NCBI RefSeq assembly: GCF_017349315.1
Contig: NZ_JAFMPP010000001.1
Span: 248,001 to 312,000 of the forward strand
DNA from: Jiella flava
GTDB lineage: Bacteria > Pseudomonadota > Alphaproteobacteria > Rhizobiales > Rhizobiaceae
Reading direction: 5' to 3'
DNA: 64,000 nucleotides
Part shown: positions 1-8,872 of the stretch, piece after piece
Layout: each line of letters begins with the position of its first letter
Position numbering within the stretch: the stretch's first letter is position 1
Notes under the pieces: generated by a model
The model's input: the letters and a program-made list of their open reading frames with translations, nothing else
What the model was told of the DNA's origin: nothing
Databases searched by the model: none
Position numbers and translations under genes: made by a program

Positions 1-906
<906 letters not shown>

Positions 907-910
907 TCCG

Positions 911-2368
911 ATGGCCGAGACGAATTTCCCCACCGCCACCGCGTACCCGGAGGGCGCCGAGCGGCTTTCGGAGGAACAGCGCGAGGCGATGCGCGGCGAG
1001 CCGCCCTTCGCCGAGGCGCCGCCCACCGACAGCCGCCTCGTGCGCGCGCTGAAGGAGGCCGGCATCACCGCCGGGCTGATCGCCGTCCTCACGGTGTTCT
1101 TCTTCGCCTTCAAGACCGATATCGCCGCCGGCGGCCTGGCGCTGACCGCCGATCCGATACAGTGGATCGTCTGGATCGCCATCGCCTTCGTCGGCCGATT
1201 CGTCCTGTCCTATCTCGTCTTCGCCAATGACAAGCCCACCGTCGGCGGCTGGAAGAAGATCACCGCCGCGACCGCAGGATGGCCCGTCGGCAAGGTGATC
1301 GGCGCGATCCTCCTGCTCGTCGCCCTGACCCTGCCGTTCCTGCTGTCGACCTTCCTGCCGAGCCAGAACCGCTATCTGCTCGATCTGTCGATCCTGATCC
1401 TCACCTATGTGATGCTCGGCTGGGGCCTCAACATCGTCGTCGGCCTCGCCGGCCTGCTCGATCTCGGCTATGTCGCCTTCTATGCCGTCGGCGCCTATTC
1501 CTTCGCGCTGTTGGCGACGAATTTCGATCTCGGCTTCTGGGTCTGTCTGCCGATGGCCGGCTTGTTCGCCGCGCTCTGGGGTGTGATGCTGGGCTTTCCG
1601 GTGCTGCGGCTGCGCGGCGACTATCTCGCCATCGTGACCCTCGCCTTCGGCGAAATCATCCGCGTCGTGCTGTTGAACTGGGCGAATTTCACCGGCGGAC
1701 CGAACGGCATCCTCGGCATTCCGAAGCCGACGCTCTTCGGCCTCGAATTCAATCGCGGCGCGGGATCCTTTTCCGATTTCTTCGGCATTCCCTATTCGCC
1801 GATCCAGCGCTTCATCTTCCTCTACTACATCATCCTGGCGCTGGCGCTTTTGACCAACTTCGTCACCATGCGGATGCGCAAGCTTCCGGTCGGCCGGGCC
1901 TGGGAAGCCTTGCGCGAGGACGAGATCGCCTGCCGCTCGCTCGGCATCAACACCGTCAATGTCAAGCTCACAGCCTTTGCGACGGGCGCGATGTTCGGCG
2001 GCTTTGCCGGCTCCTTCTTCGCCACCCGCCAGGGCTTCATTTCGCCGGAAAGCTTCACCTTCATCGAGTCGGCGATCATCCTCGCCATCGTCGTTCTCGG
2101 CGGCCTCGGCTCGCAGCTCGGCGTGGTCATCGCCTCGGTGGTGATGATCGGCGGTATCGAGCTGTTGCGCAATTTGACGGGACTGCAGGCGATCTTCGGC
2201 GCCGGCTTCGATCCGACCGAATACCGCATGCTGATCTTCGGCCTCGCCATGGTGCTGATCATGGTCTGGAAGCCACGAGGATTGGTCTCCACCCGATCCC
2301 CCTCGGCGATCTACAAAGCCAAGAAAAAGATTGGCGCCGATCTCGTCGCCCAGGGCGAGGGTCACTGA
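911..2368 (+). CDS. livM: Branched-chain amino acid ABC transporter permease LivM
   Basis: Second permease of the Liv importer. It is 485 aa, with an N-terminal extension of roughly 140 residues that contains a few hydrophobic segments before the conserved LivM core (the [18 protein letters not shown] stretch near residue 175). Such long LivM proteins are usual in alphaproteobacteria. The cytoplasmic loop with [20 protein letters not shown] near residue 325 is the expected contact with the ATPases. The stop overlaps the livG start by one base (TGATG), which suggests translational coupling. Confidence 0.95.
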   Translation: MAETNFPTATAYPEGAERLSEEQREAMRGEPPFAEAPPTDSRLVRALKEAGITAGLIAVLTVFFFAFKTDIAAGGLALTADPIQWIVWIAIAFVGRFVLSYLVFANDKPTVGGWKKITAATAGWPVGKVIGAILLLVALTLPFLLSTFLPSQNRYLLDLSILILTYVMLGWGLNIVVGLAGLLDLGYVAFYAVGAYSFALLATNFDLGFWVCLPMAGLFAALWGVMLGFPVLRLRGDYLAIVTLAFGEIIRVVLLNWANFTGGPNGILGIPKPTLFGLEFNRGAGSFSDFFGIPYSPIQRFIFLYYIILALALLTNFVTMRMRKLPVGRAWEALREDEIACRSLGINTVNVKLTAFATGAMFGGFAGSFFATRQGFISPESFTFIESAIILAIVVLGGLGSQLGVVIASVVMIGGIELLRNLTGLQAIFGAGFDPTEYRMLIFGLAMVLIMVWKPRGLVSTRSPSAIYKAKKKIGADLVAQGEGH

Positions 2369-3327
2369 TGCTGAAGCAGAATCGCAACTGGACGGACAAT
2401 CCCATCCTCTCGGTCGAGCATCTGACGATGCGCTTCGGCGGGCTTGTCGCCATCGACGACCTTTCCTTCGACGTCGGCCGCGGCGATATCACCGCGCTGA
2501 TCGGCCCGAACGGCGCCGGCAAGACCACCGTCTTCAACTGTGTCACCGGCTTCTACAAGCCGACCGAGGGGCGGATCGCGCTGCGCCGCGACCAGCATGC
2601 CACCGACGAGGCGCTGCACGAACTGACGCGCAGCGGCCGCCAATACAGCGAAACCGATAAGGGCTCGATCTTTCTGCTCGAGCGGATGACCGATTTCCGC
2701 ATCACCGAGGTCGCCGGCGTCGCGCGCACCTTCCAGAATATCCGCCTGTTCGGCGGCATGACGGTGCTGGAAAACCTGCTCGTCGCCCAGCACAACAAGC
2801 TGATGCGCGCCTCCGGCTTGACGATCGGCGGCCTGCTCGGCCTGCCCGGCTATCGCCGCGCCGCGGACGCTGCCAAGGACACGGCCATCGAATGGCTGCG
2901 GCGGGTCGATCTTCTCGATCGCGCCGACGATCCGGCGGCGGATCTGCCCTATGGCGCCCAGCGCCGACTGGAGATCGTGCGGGCTCTCTGCACCGATCCG
3001 GTACTGCTCTGCCTCGACGAACCGGCGGCGGGCCTCAACCCGCGCGAATCCACCGAACTCAACACGTTGCTCAAATACATTCGCGACGAACATGGCGTCT
3101 CGGTCCTGTTGATCGAGCATGACATGGGCGTCGTGATGGAAATCTCCGACCACATCATCGTGCTCGACTACGGCAAGAAAATCTCCGACGGCACCGCCGC
3201 CGCGGTGCGCAGCGACCCGAAGGTGATCGCCGCCTATCTCGGCGTCGACGACGAGGAGGTGGATGACGTCGAGCGTGATCTCAATGTCAAGACCGGCCAC
3301 GACGCCACCGCGGGAGGCAGCCTGTGA
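2368..3327 (+). CDS. livG: Branched-chain amino acid ABC transporter ATP-binding protein LivG
   Basis: Cytoplasmic ATPase of the Liv importer, 319 aa. Walker A GPNGAGKTT lies at residues 46-54, the signature region LPYGAQRRLEI near 193, Walker B LLCLDEPAAG near 212, and the switch His in LLIEHDM near 241. An insertion of about 45 residues after Walker A (rich in charged residues) and an acidic C-terminal tail are features of the longer LivG proteins. The start ATG at 2368 shares its A with the livM stop. The signature has LPYGAQ rather than LSGGQ, which is normal for LivG. Confidence 0.95.
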   Translation: MLKQNRNWTDNPILSVEHLTMRFGGLVAIDDLSFDVGRGDITALIGPNGAGKTTVFNCVTGFYKPTEGRIALRRDQHATDEALHELTRSGRQYSETDKGSIFLLERMTDFRITEVAGVARTFQNIRLFGGMTVLENLLVAQHNKLMRASGLTIGGLLGLPGYRRAADAAKDTAIEWLRRVDLLDRADDPAADLPYGAQRRLEIVRALCTDPVLLCLDEPAAGLNPRESTELNTLLKYIRDEHGVSVLLIEHDMGVVMEISDHIIVLDYGKKISDGTAAAVRSDPKVIAAYLGVDDEEVDDVERDLNVKTGHDATAGGSL

Positions 3328-4076
3328 GCGCAGCCCAATCCATTCTTTTGGCATCGGAGCCCCTGCTCGCCATTCGCGGCGTGGAGACCTTCTACGGCAA
3401 GATCCAGGCCCTGCGCGGCGTCGATGTCGAGGTCCATCGCGGCGAGATCGTCACGCTGATCGGCGCCAACGGCGCCGGCAAGTCGACGCTGATGATGACC
3501 ATCTGCGGCAACCCGCAGGCCCGCGCCGGCCAGATCGTCTACAATGGCAAGGACATCACCCATCTGCCGACCCACGACATCATGTCGATGTCGATCGCCC
3601 AATCGCCGGAAGGCCGCCGCGTCTTCCCGCGGATGACGGTGATGGAAAACCTCCAGATGGGCGCGATCTTGGAGGATGACAAACATTTCGAAGACGATCT
3701 GAAACGCGTGTTTACGTTGTTTCCCCGCCTCAAGGAGCGGCGCGGCCAGCGCGGTGGCACGCTGTCCGGCGGCGAACAGCAGATGCTGGCGATCGGCAGG
3801 GCGCTGATGAGCCGGCCGAAGCTTCTTCTGCTCGACGAGCCTTCCCTCGGCCTTGCCCCGCTGGTGGTCAAGCAGATCTTCGAAGTCATCCGCGAGCTCA
3901 ACGCCAATGAGGGCCTGACCGTCTTTCTGGTCGAACAGAACGCCTTTCATGCGCTGCGCCTCGCCCATCGCGGCTATGTGATGGTCAACGGCGCGATCAC
4001 CATGGCCGGCACCGGCCGCGAACTTCTGGCGCGCGAAGAGGTCCGCAGCGCCTATCTCGAAGGCGGAGCACACTGA
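3324..4076 (+). CDS. livF: Branched-chain amino acid ABC transporter ATP-binding protein LivF
   Basis: Second ATPase of the Liv importer, 250 aa. Walker A GANGAGKST is at residues 47-55, the signature LSGGEQQML near 149, Walker B LLLLDEPSLGLAP near 170 and the switch-region VEQN near 203. Gln-Asn in place of Gln/Glu-His at the switch is common in LivF. Translation most likely starts at GTG 3324, which overlaps the livG stop in a GTGA arrangement; this favours coupled translation of the two ATPases. Confidence 0.95.
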   Translation: MSAAQSILLASEPLLAIRGVETFYGKIQALRGVDVEVHRGEIVTLIGANGAGKSTLMMTICGNPQARAGQIVYNGKDITHLPTHDIMSMSIAQSPEGRRVFPRMTVMENLQMGAILEDDKHFEDDLKRVFTLFPRLKERRGQRGGTLSGGEQQMLAIGRALMSRPKLLLLDEPSLGLAPLVVKQIFEVIRELNANEGLTVFLVEQNAFHALRLAHRGYVMVNGAITMAGTGRELLAREEVRSAYLEGGAH

Positions 4077-4077
4077 G

Positions 4078-4431
4078 ATGACACCGGAAATGGGAATTCT
4101 CTGGGAAGTCTCCTTCGTCGAGTTCCTCTTCGTCACCATCGTCCTCGGCGGCGGCGGGGCCTGGATGATCGGCCGTTCGACGGCGTTGACCTGGAGCGGC
4201 TGGGGCCTTCTCGCGTTTTATCTTCTGTTGCTGACGATCGCCGTCCGTTTCATCCACTTCAGCCTGTTCAACGGCTCCTTCCTGCTTCCGCTTTCGACCT
4301 TCGACACTGGATTATACTATGCCGTGATCGATTATATCGTGCTGTTTGCCATCGCCGCGGCCGGCCGTGTCTTCGTGCGCAACCGGCAGATGGCGCGGCA
4401 ATACGGCTTTCTTGGCAAAGCATCGGCATAA
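4078..4431 (+). CDS. DUF6867 family small membrane protein
   Basis: A 117-aa protein with three or four hydrophobic segments (about residues 14-32, 40-62, 73-80 and 84-101) and a basic C-terminal tail (VRNRQMARQYGFLGK). I recognise the pattern as the DUF6867 family, which occurs inside liv operons of alphaproteobacteria. It starts one base after the livF stop, so it belongs to the transporter transcript. Its function is unknown; a membrane accessory role for the Liv importer is an inference from position only. Confidence 0.8.
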   Translation: MTPEMGILWEVSFVEFLFVTIVLGGGGAWMIGRSTALTWSGWGLLAFYLLLLTIAVRFIHFSLFNGSFLLPLSTFDTGLYYAVIDYIVLFAIAAAGRVFVRNRQMARQYGFLGKASA

Positions 4432-4574
4432 GCGGCCGGAAAAACTTGTATCGATTGGGCTGGTTCTCTTCCATGACGGAGCGTTCCGGGTTTTAATCCC
4501 CACCAGGTAGGGGGAGGTTTGCTACCTGCTGCGGCGATCCCGTCGCAGACATGTCCAACACAGGGAAGGTTCGT

Positions 4575-5687
4575 ATGAAGAAGGCACTTCTTTTAGGCGC
4601 AGCGCTCAATCTCGTCTTCGCGGGCGCGGCCTTTGCCGATATCACGATCGGCGTTGCCGGTCCGATGACCGGCCAGTATGCAAGCTTCGGCGAACAGCTG
4701 AAGATCGGCGCCGAGCAGGCGGTGAAGGACATCAATGCCGCCGGCGGCGTCAATGGCGAGAAGCTGAAGCTGTCGATCGGCGACGATGCCTGCGATCCGA
4801 AGCAGGCCGTGGCCGTCGCCAACAACTTCGCCAGCGAGGGCGTGAAATTCGTCGCCGGCCACTTCTGTTCGGGCTCCTCGATTCCGGCGAGCCAAGTCTA
4901 TGCCGACGAGCAGATCGTCCAGATCTCCCCGGCCTCGACCAACCCGGACTTCACCGACAAGCGCCCCGGCCCCGGTATTTTCCGCGTCTGCGGCCGTGAC
5001 GATCAACAGGGCAAGGTCGCCGGCGCCTATATCGCCAAGCACTTCCCGGATGCCAAAGTGGCGATCCTCAACGACAAGACCGCCTATGGCAAAGGACTCG
5101 CCGATCAGACCGAGAAGGCCTACAAGGCTGCCGGCGGCAAGCCGGCCTTGGTCGAAGCCTATACTGCCGGCGAGAAGGATTACACCTCGCTGGTCACCAA
5201 AATGAAGCAGGCCGGCATCGGCCTCGTCTATATCGGCGGCTATCACACCGAGGCCGGCCTGATCGCCCGGCAGATGCGCGAACAAGGCATGAAAACCCGG
5301 ATCATGTCCGGCGACGCCCTCGTCACAGACGAATACTGGGCGATCACCGGCAAGGCCGGCCAGGGCACGCTGATGACCTTCTCGCCGGATCCGCGCAAGA
5401 ATGAGGAAGCCGCGCCCGTCGTTGCGGCCCTGAAGAAGGAAGGCAAAACGGCAGAGGGCTATGTCCTCTACACCTACGCCGCGATCCAGGTTTGGGCCGA
5501 CGCCGTCAAGCAGGCGAAGTCGACCGACTTCGATCCAGTCGTCAAGGCGCTCGATTCGGGGACGTTCAACACGGTCATCGGCTCTCTGAAGTTCAACGAC
5601 AAGGGCGATGTCTCCCTGCCGGGCTACGTCGTTTACGAGTGGAAAGACGGCAAATACGACTACGTCGAAAACGAAGAAGGCAAGTGA
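4575..5687 (+). CDS. livK: Branched-chain amino acid ABC transporter substrate-binding protein (LivK/LivJ type)
   Basis: Periplasmic ligand-binding protein of the Liv system, 370 aa from ATG 4575. An AGGGAAGG ribosome site at 4562-4569 decides this start over the in-frame ATG at 4551. A signal peptide of about 21 residues ends in AGAAFA before DITIGVAGPMTGQYA, the usual first strand of Leu/Ile/Val-binding proteins. Two Cys in GDDACDPKQ and GHFCSG match the disulfide found in this family. It follows DUF6867 after a 143-base gap, which may carry its own promoter or leader, and ends before a strong terminator. Confidence 0.93.
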   Translation: MKKALLLGAALNLVFAGAAFADITIGVAGPMTGQYASFGEQLKIGAEQAVKDINAAGGVNGEKLKLSIGDDACDPKQAVAVANNFASEGVKFVAGHFCSGSSIPASQVYADEQIVQISPASTNPDFTDKRPGPGIFRVCGRDDQQGKVAGAYIAKHFPDAKVAILNDKTAYGKGLADQTEKAYKAAGGKPALVEAYTAGEKDYTSLVTKMKQAGIGLVYIGGYHTEAGLIARQMREQGMKTRIMSGDALVTDEYWAITGKAGQGTLMTFSPDPRKNEEAAPVVAALKKEGKTAEGYVLYTYAAIQVWADAVKQAKSTDFDPVVKALDSGTFNTVIGSLKFNDKGDVSLPGYVVYEWKDGKYDYVENEEGK

Positions 5688-5806
5688 AGCTCTCCGGCCA
5701 GAACCTCGCACAACAAGGACGGCAGCCGGTTCTGGCTGTCCGTCGGTAACCGCGTCGGCTCTCAAGCACGACGCCGGCGGCGTTGAAGCGCCTTGATTCG
5801 ATCATG

Positions 5807-5845
5807 AAAAACGACCGCGACGTTCAAAAGTCGCGGTCGTTTTTT
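5807..5845 (+). terminator. Rho-independent terminator after livK
   Basis: A perfect 11-bp stem (ACGACCGCGAC at 5811-5821 with GTCGCGGTCGT at 5830-5840) with an 8-base loop, preceded by AAAA and followed by a run of T to 5845. It ends the liv operon. The A-run on the other side could also let it work in reverse. Confidence 0.9.
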
Positions 5846-5880
5846 ACCTTGCGGCGCCATGTCATCGTTGCTTGGGAAAC

Positions 5881-5994
5881 GGGTGAGAGCGCCCTGCGTC
5901 CGATCCGTCCGCGGGGGGGCGCCACCTGGACAGCGTTGTTGGGCAACGGGGGGCGCGCCCCCTGCGTCCGAGCGGCCGCCGGGCGCTCTCACCC
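5881..5994. repeat. Inverted-repeat bounded element (MITE- or REP-like)
   Basis: GGGTGAGAGCGCCC at 5881-5894 is the exact reverse complement of GGGCGCTCTCACCC at 5981-5994. Inside, CCTGCGTCCGA occurs twice (near 5893 and 5961). The unit is non-coding. I see no clear target-site duplication. It may be a small mobile or structural element, but only a genome-wide search would show whether it is repeated. Confidence 0.5.
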
Positions 5995-6018
5995 TTTGAA
6001 TCGACGCATCGTGCTTTG

Positions 6019-6050
6019 CCGAAAATCGATTCCGATTGTCGGGCCTGTGC
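6019..6050. repeat. Dispersed 32-base element, copy 1
   Basis: Matches 13131-13162 at 27 of 32 positions, with a shared core CGATTCCGATT flanked by partly complementary CGAAAA and TTTTCG-like arms. The core contains GATTC, a GANTC site of the kind methylated by CcrM in alphaproteobacteria. Both copies are intergenic. Confidence 0.55.
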
Positions 6051-6229
6051 TGCAGGCGAGACGCGTCTGGCCCGCAGCGTTCGATGTTCGAAAATGGCAG
6101 GCGTCGCCCTTCCGAACCCAAGCCGCCGCGCCGCCCGGCGCATCAACCGCCGACGGCCGTCGACAGCATCGGCCCGGACATCGGCACAGGACACGACGTT
6201 GATCAGGGCCCGCGATGTCTCGCCTCAGC

Positions 6230-6676
6230 TCAGCGCCCGACCACCCGATCCAGCGCCTTCAGCCCGGCTTCGAGACCATGGCGCTCGTCCATAGTCATAT
6301 TTTTCAAAATCGCCGTCTCCGCATCAAAGATCTTGGGGAGCAGCTCCTGCAACACATCCCGCCCCTCCTCGGTCAGCGTCAGATATTCGAAGCGGCGATC
6401 GCAGGTCGCGCGTTCGCGCACCACCCAGCCGCGATGGTCGAGGGACGCGACGGCGCGGCTGACCTTGGTCTTATCCATCGCCGTGTAGTCAACGATCTGG
6501 GTGGAGGTCAGCTTGGCGCGTTCAGATCCCAGCACGAGCAGAACCGCAAATTCGGGCGACGTCAGCCCTTCCTCTCGCTTGTGAACACGTGACGTGACGC
6601 GCCCGAGGGCGGTCGCGGCGCGGATCAAGCGATTGGAGACGAGAAAGAACTGAGTTTGGTCGAGTTGCATTCCCAT
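6230..6676 (-). CDS. MarR family transcriptional regulator
   Basis: A 148-aa winged-helix DNA-binding protein. The order is an N-terminal dimerisation helix, then LTSPEFAVLLVLGSERAKLTSTQIVDYTAMDKTKVSRAV (helix-turn-helix, about 38-77), then the wing with a DRR motif (TCDRRFEYLTLTEEG, about 90-104). This DRR-like wing is the hallmark of MarR. A GAGG about 9 bases ahead supports the start at 6676. It is divergent from acpXL across about 400 bases; its target and ligand are not evident from the sequence. Confidence 0.88.
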   Translation of the reverse strand: MGMQLDQTQFFLVSNRLIRAATALGRVTSRVHKREEGLTSPEFAVLLVLGSERAKLTSTQIVDYTAMDKTKVSRAVASLDHRGWVVRERATCDRRFEYLTLTEEGRDVLQELLPKIFDAETAILKNMTMDERHGLEAGLKALDRVVGR

Positions 6677-7074
6677 ATCCTAAATCCTCGTTTTCCAAGT
6701 TTGACGATGTGATGGCCGTAAGCGCCCCACAAGCGGAGTCCGCATCATCTCGCAGGGGACAAGCCATGATGGCTAAACGTATAAAGATACAACCTTGGAC
6801 TTTAGTAATAGTTCGACAGTTTTCAAGCGATTGTTGCTAAACAGTTTGTGTGCAAAGCCGTTTCGCATCGATTTCGTTGGAATACCGTTGCGGAAATTCC
6901 GTTCGTGCCTAACAATTCCGGAATGGTCACTTCGAAATTGCTACAAAAGTCGATAGCTCGCAAAAGTTGTCAAACCGCAGTGGCAACGTCATGGCGACGA
7001 CGCCTTTGCTTTTCGCGCGCCAATTCCCTATAGGATCGCGCCAATCCATACAGTTCATAGACAAGGGTAGGTCA
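6677..7074. other. Divergent regulatory region between marR-type gene and acpXL
   Basis: This 400-base stretch is visibly more AT-rich than its neighbours and has no gene. It holds short palindromes: CGGAAATTCCG at 6891-6901 and ATTCCGGAAT at 6915-6924, plus a related TTGGAATACCG just before them. These could be operator half-sites for the MarR protein or another regulator. A candidate promoter for acpXL is at 7006-7034. Confidence 0.5.
7006..7034 (+). promoter_or_regulatory. Candidate sigma70-type promoter for acpXL
   Basis: TTGCTT (7006-7011) and TATAGG (7029-7034) are spaced by 17 bases. A transcript from about 7041 would exclude the upstream in-frame starts of acpXL and agree with initiation at TTG 7075. 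Confidence 0.4.
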
Positions 7075-7359
7075 TTGTCCTCCACATTCGACCGGGTCGC
7101 CGACATCATTGCCGAAACCAGCGAGATCGATCGCGCCGAGATCACGCCGGAAAGCCACACGATCGAGGATCTCGGAATTGATTCCCTCGACTTCCTCGAC
7201 ATCGTCTTTGCGATCGATAAGGAATTCGGAATCAAGATTCCGCTCGAGAAGTGGACGCAGGAGGTCAATGAGGGCCAGGTTCCGACCGAGGAATATTTCG
7301 TCCTCAAGAACCTGTGCGCGAAGATCGACGAACTGCGCGCCGCCAAGGCCGCGGGCTGA
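7075..7359 (+). CDS. acpXL: Acyl carrier protein AcpXL (lipid A very-long-chain fatty acid)
   Basis: A 94-aa specialised acyl carrier protein. Phosphopantetheine attaches to Ser37 in [11 protein letters not shown]. The C-terminal half ([20 protein letters not shown] ... [16 protein letters not shown]) is characteristic of AcpXL, which carries the growing 27-hydroxyoctacosanoate chain for lipid A in rhizobia and relatives. I place the start at TTG 7075, with AAGGG upstream, because family members begin at this point; an ATG-led extension to 6991 or earlier is open but would precede the candidate promoter. It heads the lipid A acyl cluster. Confidence 0.9.
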   Translation: MSSTFDRVADIIAETSEIDRAEITPESHTIEDLGIDSLDFLDIVFAIDKEFGIKIPLEKWTQEVNEGQVPTEEYFVLKNLCAKIDELRAAKAAG

Positions 7360-7581
7360 GCGCATCGTCATCGTTCGCATGGCGCCAGACGTCTTCGAAA
7401 AGCGCCGGACTTGGTCTATATGCGTTGCGGAAGCGGCGGCGTCGGGTTTGCATGTCGTGAGCGGAGGCGGCCCAGGCGACAACCGGTTTGCGAAATCGGC
7501 GGCGCGGCGACGCTTAAAAATTCGTCTCACATCGGCTTTCGAGGGCTGTCCTCGGTTTGCGCAGGATCCATGGAACACCGC

Positions 7582-8790
7582 ATGACGAATCGCCCCAGGG
7601 ACGTTCTGATCACCGGCATCGGTCTGGTCTCCTCCCTCGGTGAAGGTATTGGCGAGCATCTGGATCTCTTCGCCCGCGGCCCGGGATTGCAGCCGAACAT
7701 CAAGAGCGACGGCTACGAGCCCTATTTCGTCCATGGGCTGCCGGCGATCGACTGGTCGCGGCAGATCCCGAAGCGCGGCGACCAGCGGCAGATGGAGACG
7801 TGGCAGAAGCTCGGCACCTATTCGGCCGGCCTGGCGCTCGAGGATGCCGGCATCCCGATGGACGAAGCCGTGCGCAGCGAGATCGACATGATCGTCGCGG
7901 CCGGTGGCGGCGAGCGCGACCCGGCCGTCGACGCGATGGTGATCGCGCGCGCGCGCGGCGCCAATGATGCCGGACAGGTGATCAACGAGACGCTGTCGAC
8001 CGAGCTGCGGCCGACGCTGTTCCTCGCCCAACTGTCGAACCTCCTCGCCGGCAATATTTCGATCGTCCATAAGGTCACCGGCTCCTCGCGCACCTTCATG
8101 GGCGAAGAAGCGGCCGGCATCTCGGCGCTGTATTCGGCGAAAGCCCGGATTGCTTCCGGCCAGAGCGAGATCTGCCTGGTCGGCAGTGCCTTTTCGGCCG
8201 AGCGCAAGGATCTGATTCTCAACTTCGACCTCGCCGAGCTGATGCTGAAGGACGAATGGCGACCGGTCTTTGCCCGCACCGGCGCCCGTCAGGGGGTCGC
8301 GATCGGCAGTGTCGGCGCCTTTCTGGTTCTGGAATCGCCGGAGCATGCCGAAAAGCGCGCGGCGCGCGCCTATGCTCGCCTGACCAGCGCCCTCGGCGAT
8401 CGTGGGCGGCGCGGCGGCGACGCGACGGCCAAGCGGTTCGCAGCGCTGTTGCCGGCGCAAGCGACGGACGAAGACACGATGGTTTGGTCCGGTGCGACCG
8501 GCCTTGCCGATCTGGTCCAGATCGAGCGCCAGGTCCTCGCCGAACGCTTCCCCACGGCGCCGGTGCGGGCCTATGGAACACTGCTCGGCCACGCCTTCGA
8601 GGCGCAGATGCCCGCCGGCGTCGCGCTTGCCGCCGGCGCTCTGTCGCGCGGCATGGCGATCCCGCCCTTCGACACCGGCGAGGAGCGCCCGGCACCGGCC
8701 GCGCCGCGCCGCGCCGTGGTCACCAGTATCGGCCATCTGCATGGCGAAGGCGTCTGCGTCGTCGAGGCGATCGAAGGCGACTGCCGGTGA
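7582..8790 (+). CDS. Beta-ketoacyl-ACP synthase-like protein, catalytic residues lost (FabF2XL)
   Basis: A thiolase-fold ketosynthase homologue of 402 aa in the acpXL cluster (position of fabF2XL in rhizobia). Aligned with the neighbouring synthase, the nucleophile Cys is Glu176 (TFMGEEAAG), the first catalytic His is Ser303 (VWSGATG) and the Lys is Gly332; only the second His (His337, LLGHAF) remains. It is therefore unlikely to condense acyl chains alone and resembles a chain-length-factor subunit that would pair with the active enzyme downstream. GGAA at 7572-7575 favours ATG 7582; ATG 7570 is possible. A 210-base gap separates it from acpXL where fabZXL is often found. Confidence 0.85.
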   Translation: MTNRPRDVLITGIGLVSSLGEGIGEHLDLFARGPGLQPNIKSDGYEPYFVHGLPAIDWSRQIPKRGDQRQMETWQKLGTYSAGLALEDAGIPMDEAVRSEIDMIVAAGGGERDPAVDAMVIARARGANDAGQVINETLSTELRPTLFLAQLSNLLAGNISIVHKVTGSSRTFMGEEAAGISALYSAKARIASGQSEICLVGSAFSAERKDLILNFDLAELMLKDEWRPVFARTGARQGVAIGSVGAFLVLESPEHAEKRAARAYARLTSALGDRGRRGGDATAKRFAALLPAQATDEDTMVWSGATGLADLVQIERQVLAERFPTAPVRAYGTLLGHAFEAQMPAGVALAAGALSRGMAIPPFDTGEERPAPAAPRRAVVTSIGHLHGEGVCVVEAIEGDCR

Positions 8791-8872
8791 TCGCCGCCCG
8801 CAACGCCGCCGCAGGCCGACGCCCGACCGCCCGCTTTCAACCGACGCTTTCGGGCAACAGGAGAGATTCGTG

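Larger units (their letters stand above)
5846..6229. other. Intergenic stretch with inverted repeat and dispersed element
   Basis: No coding frame here has a convincing start or protein character. It holds a 14-bp inverted repeat bounding about 114 bases (5881-5994) and one copy of a short dispersed element (6019-6050), both listed separately. Between the inverted repeats are very G-rich runs. Nothing else is recognised. Confidence 0.6.
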
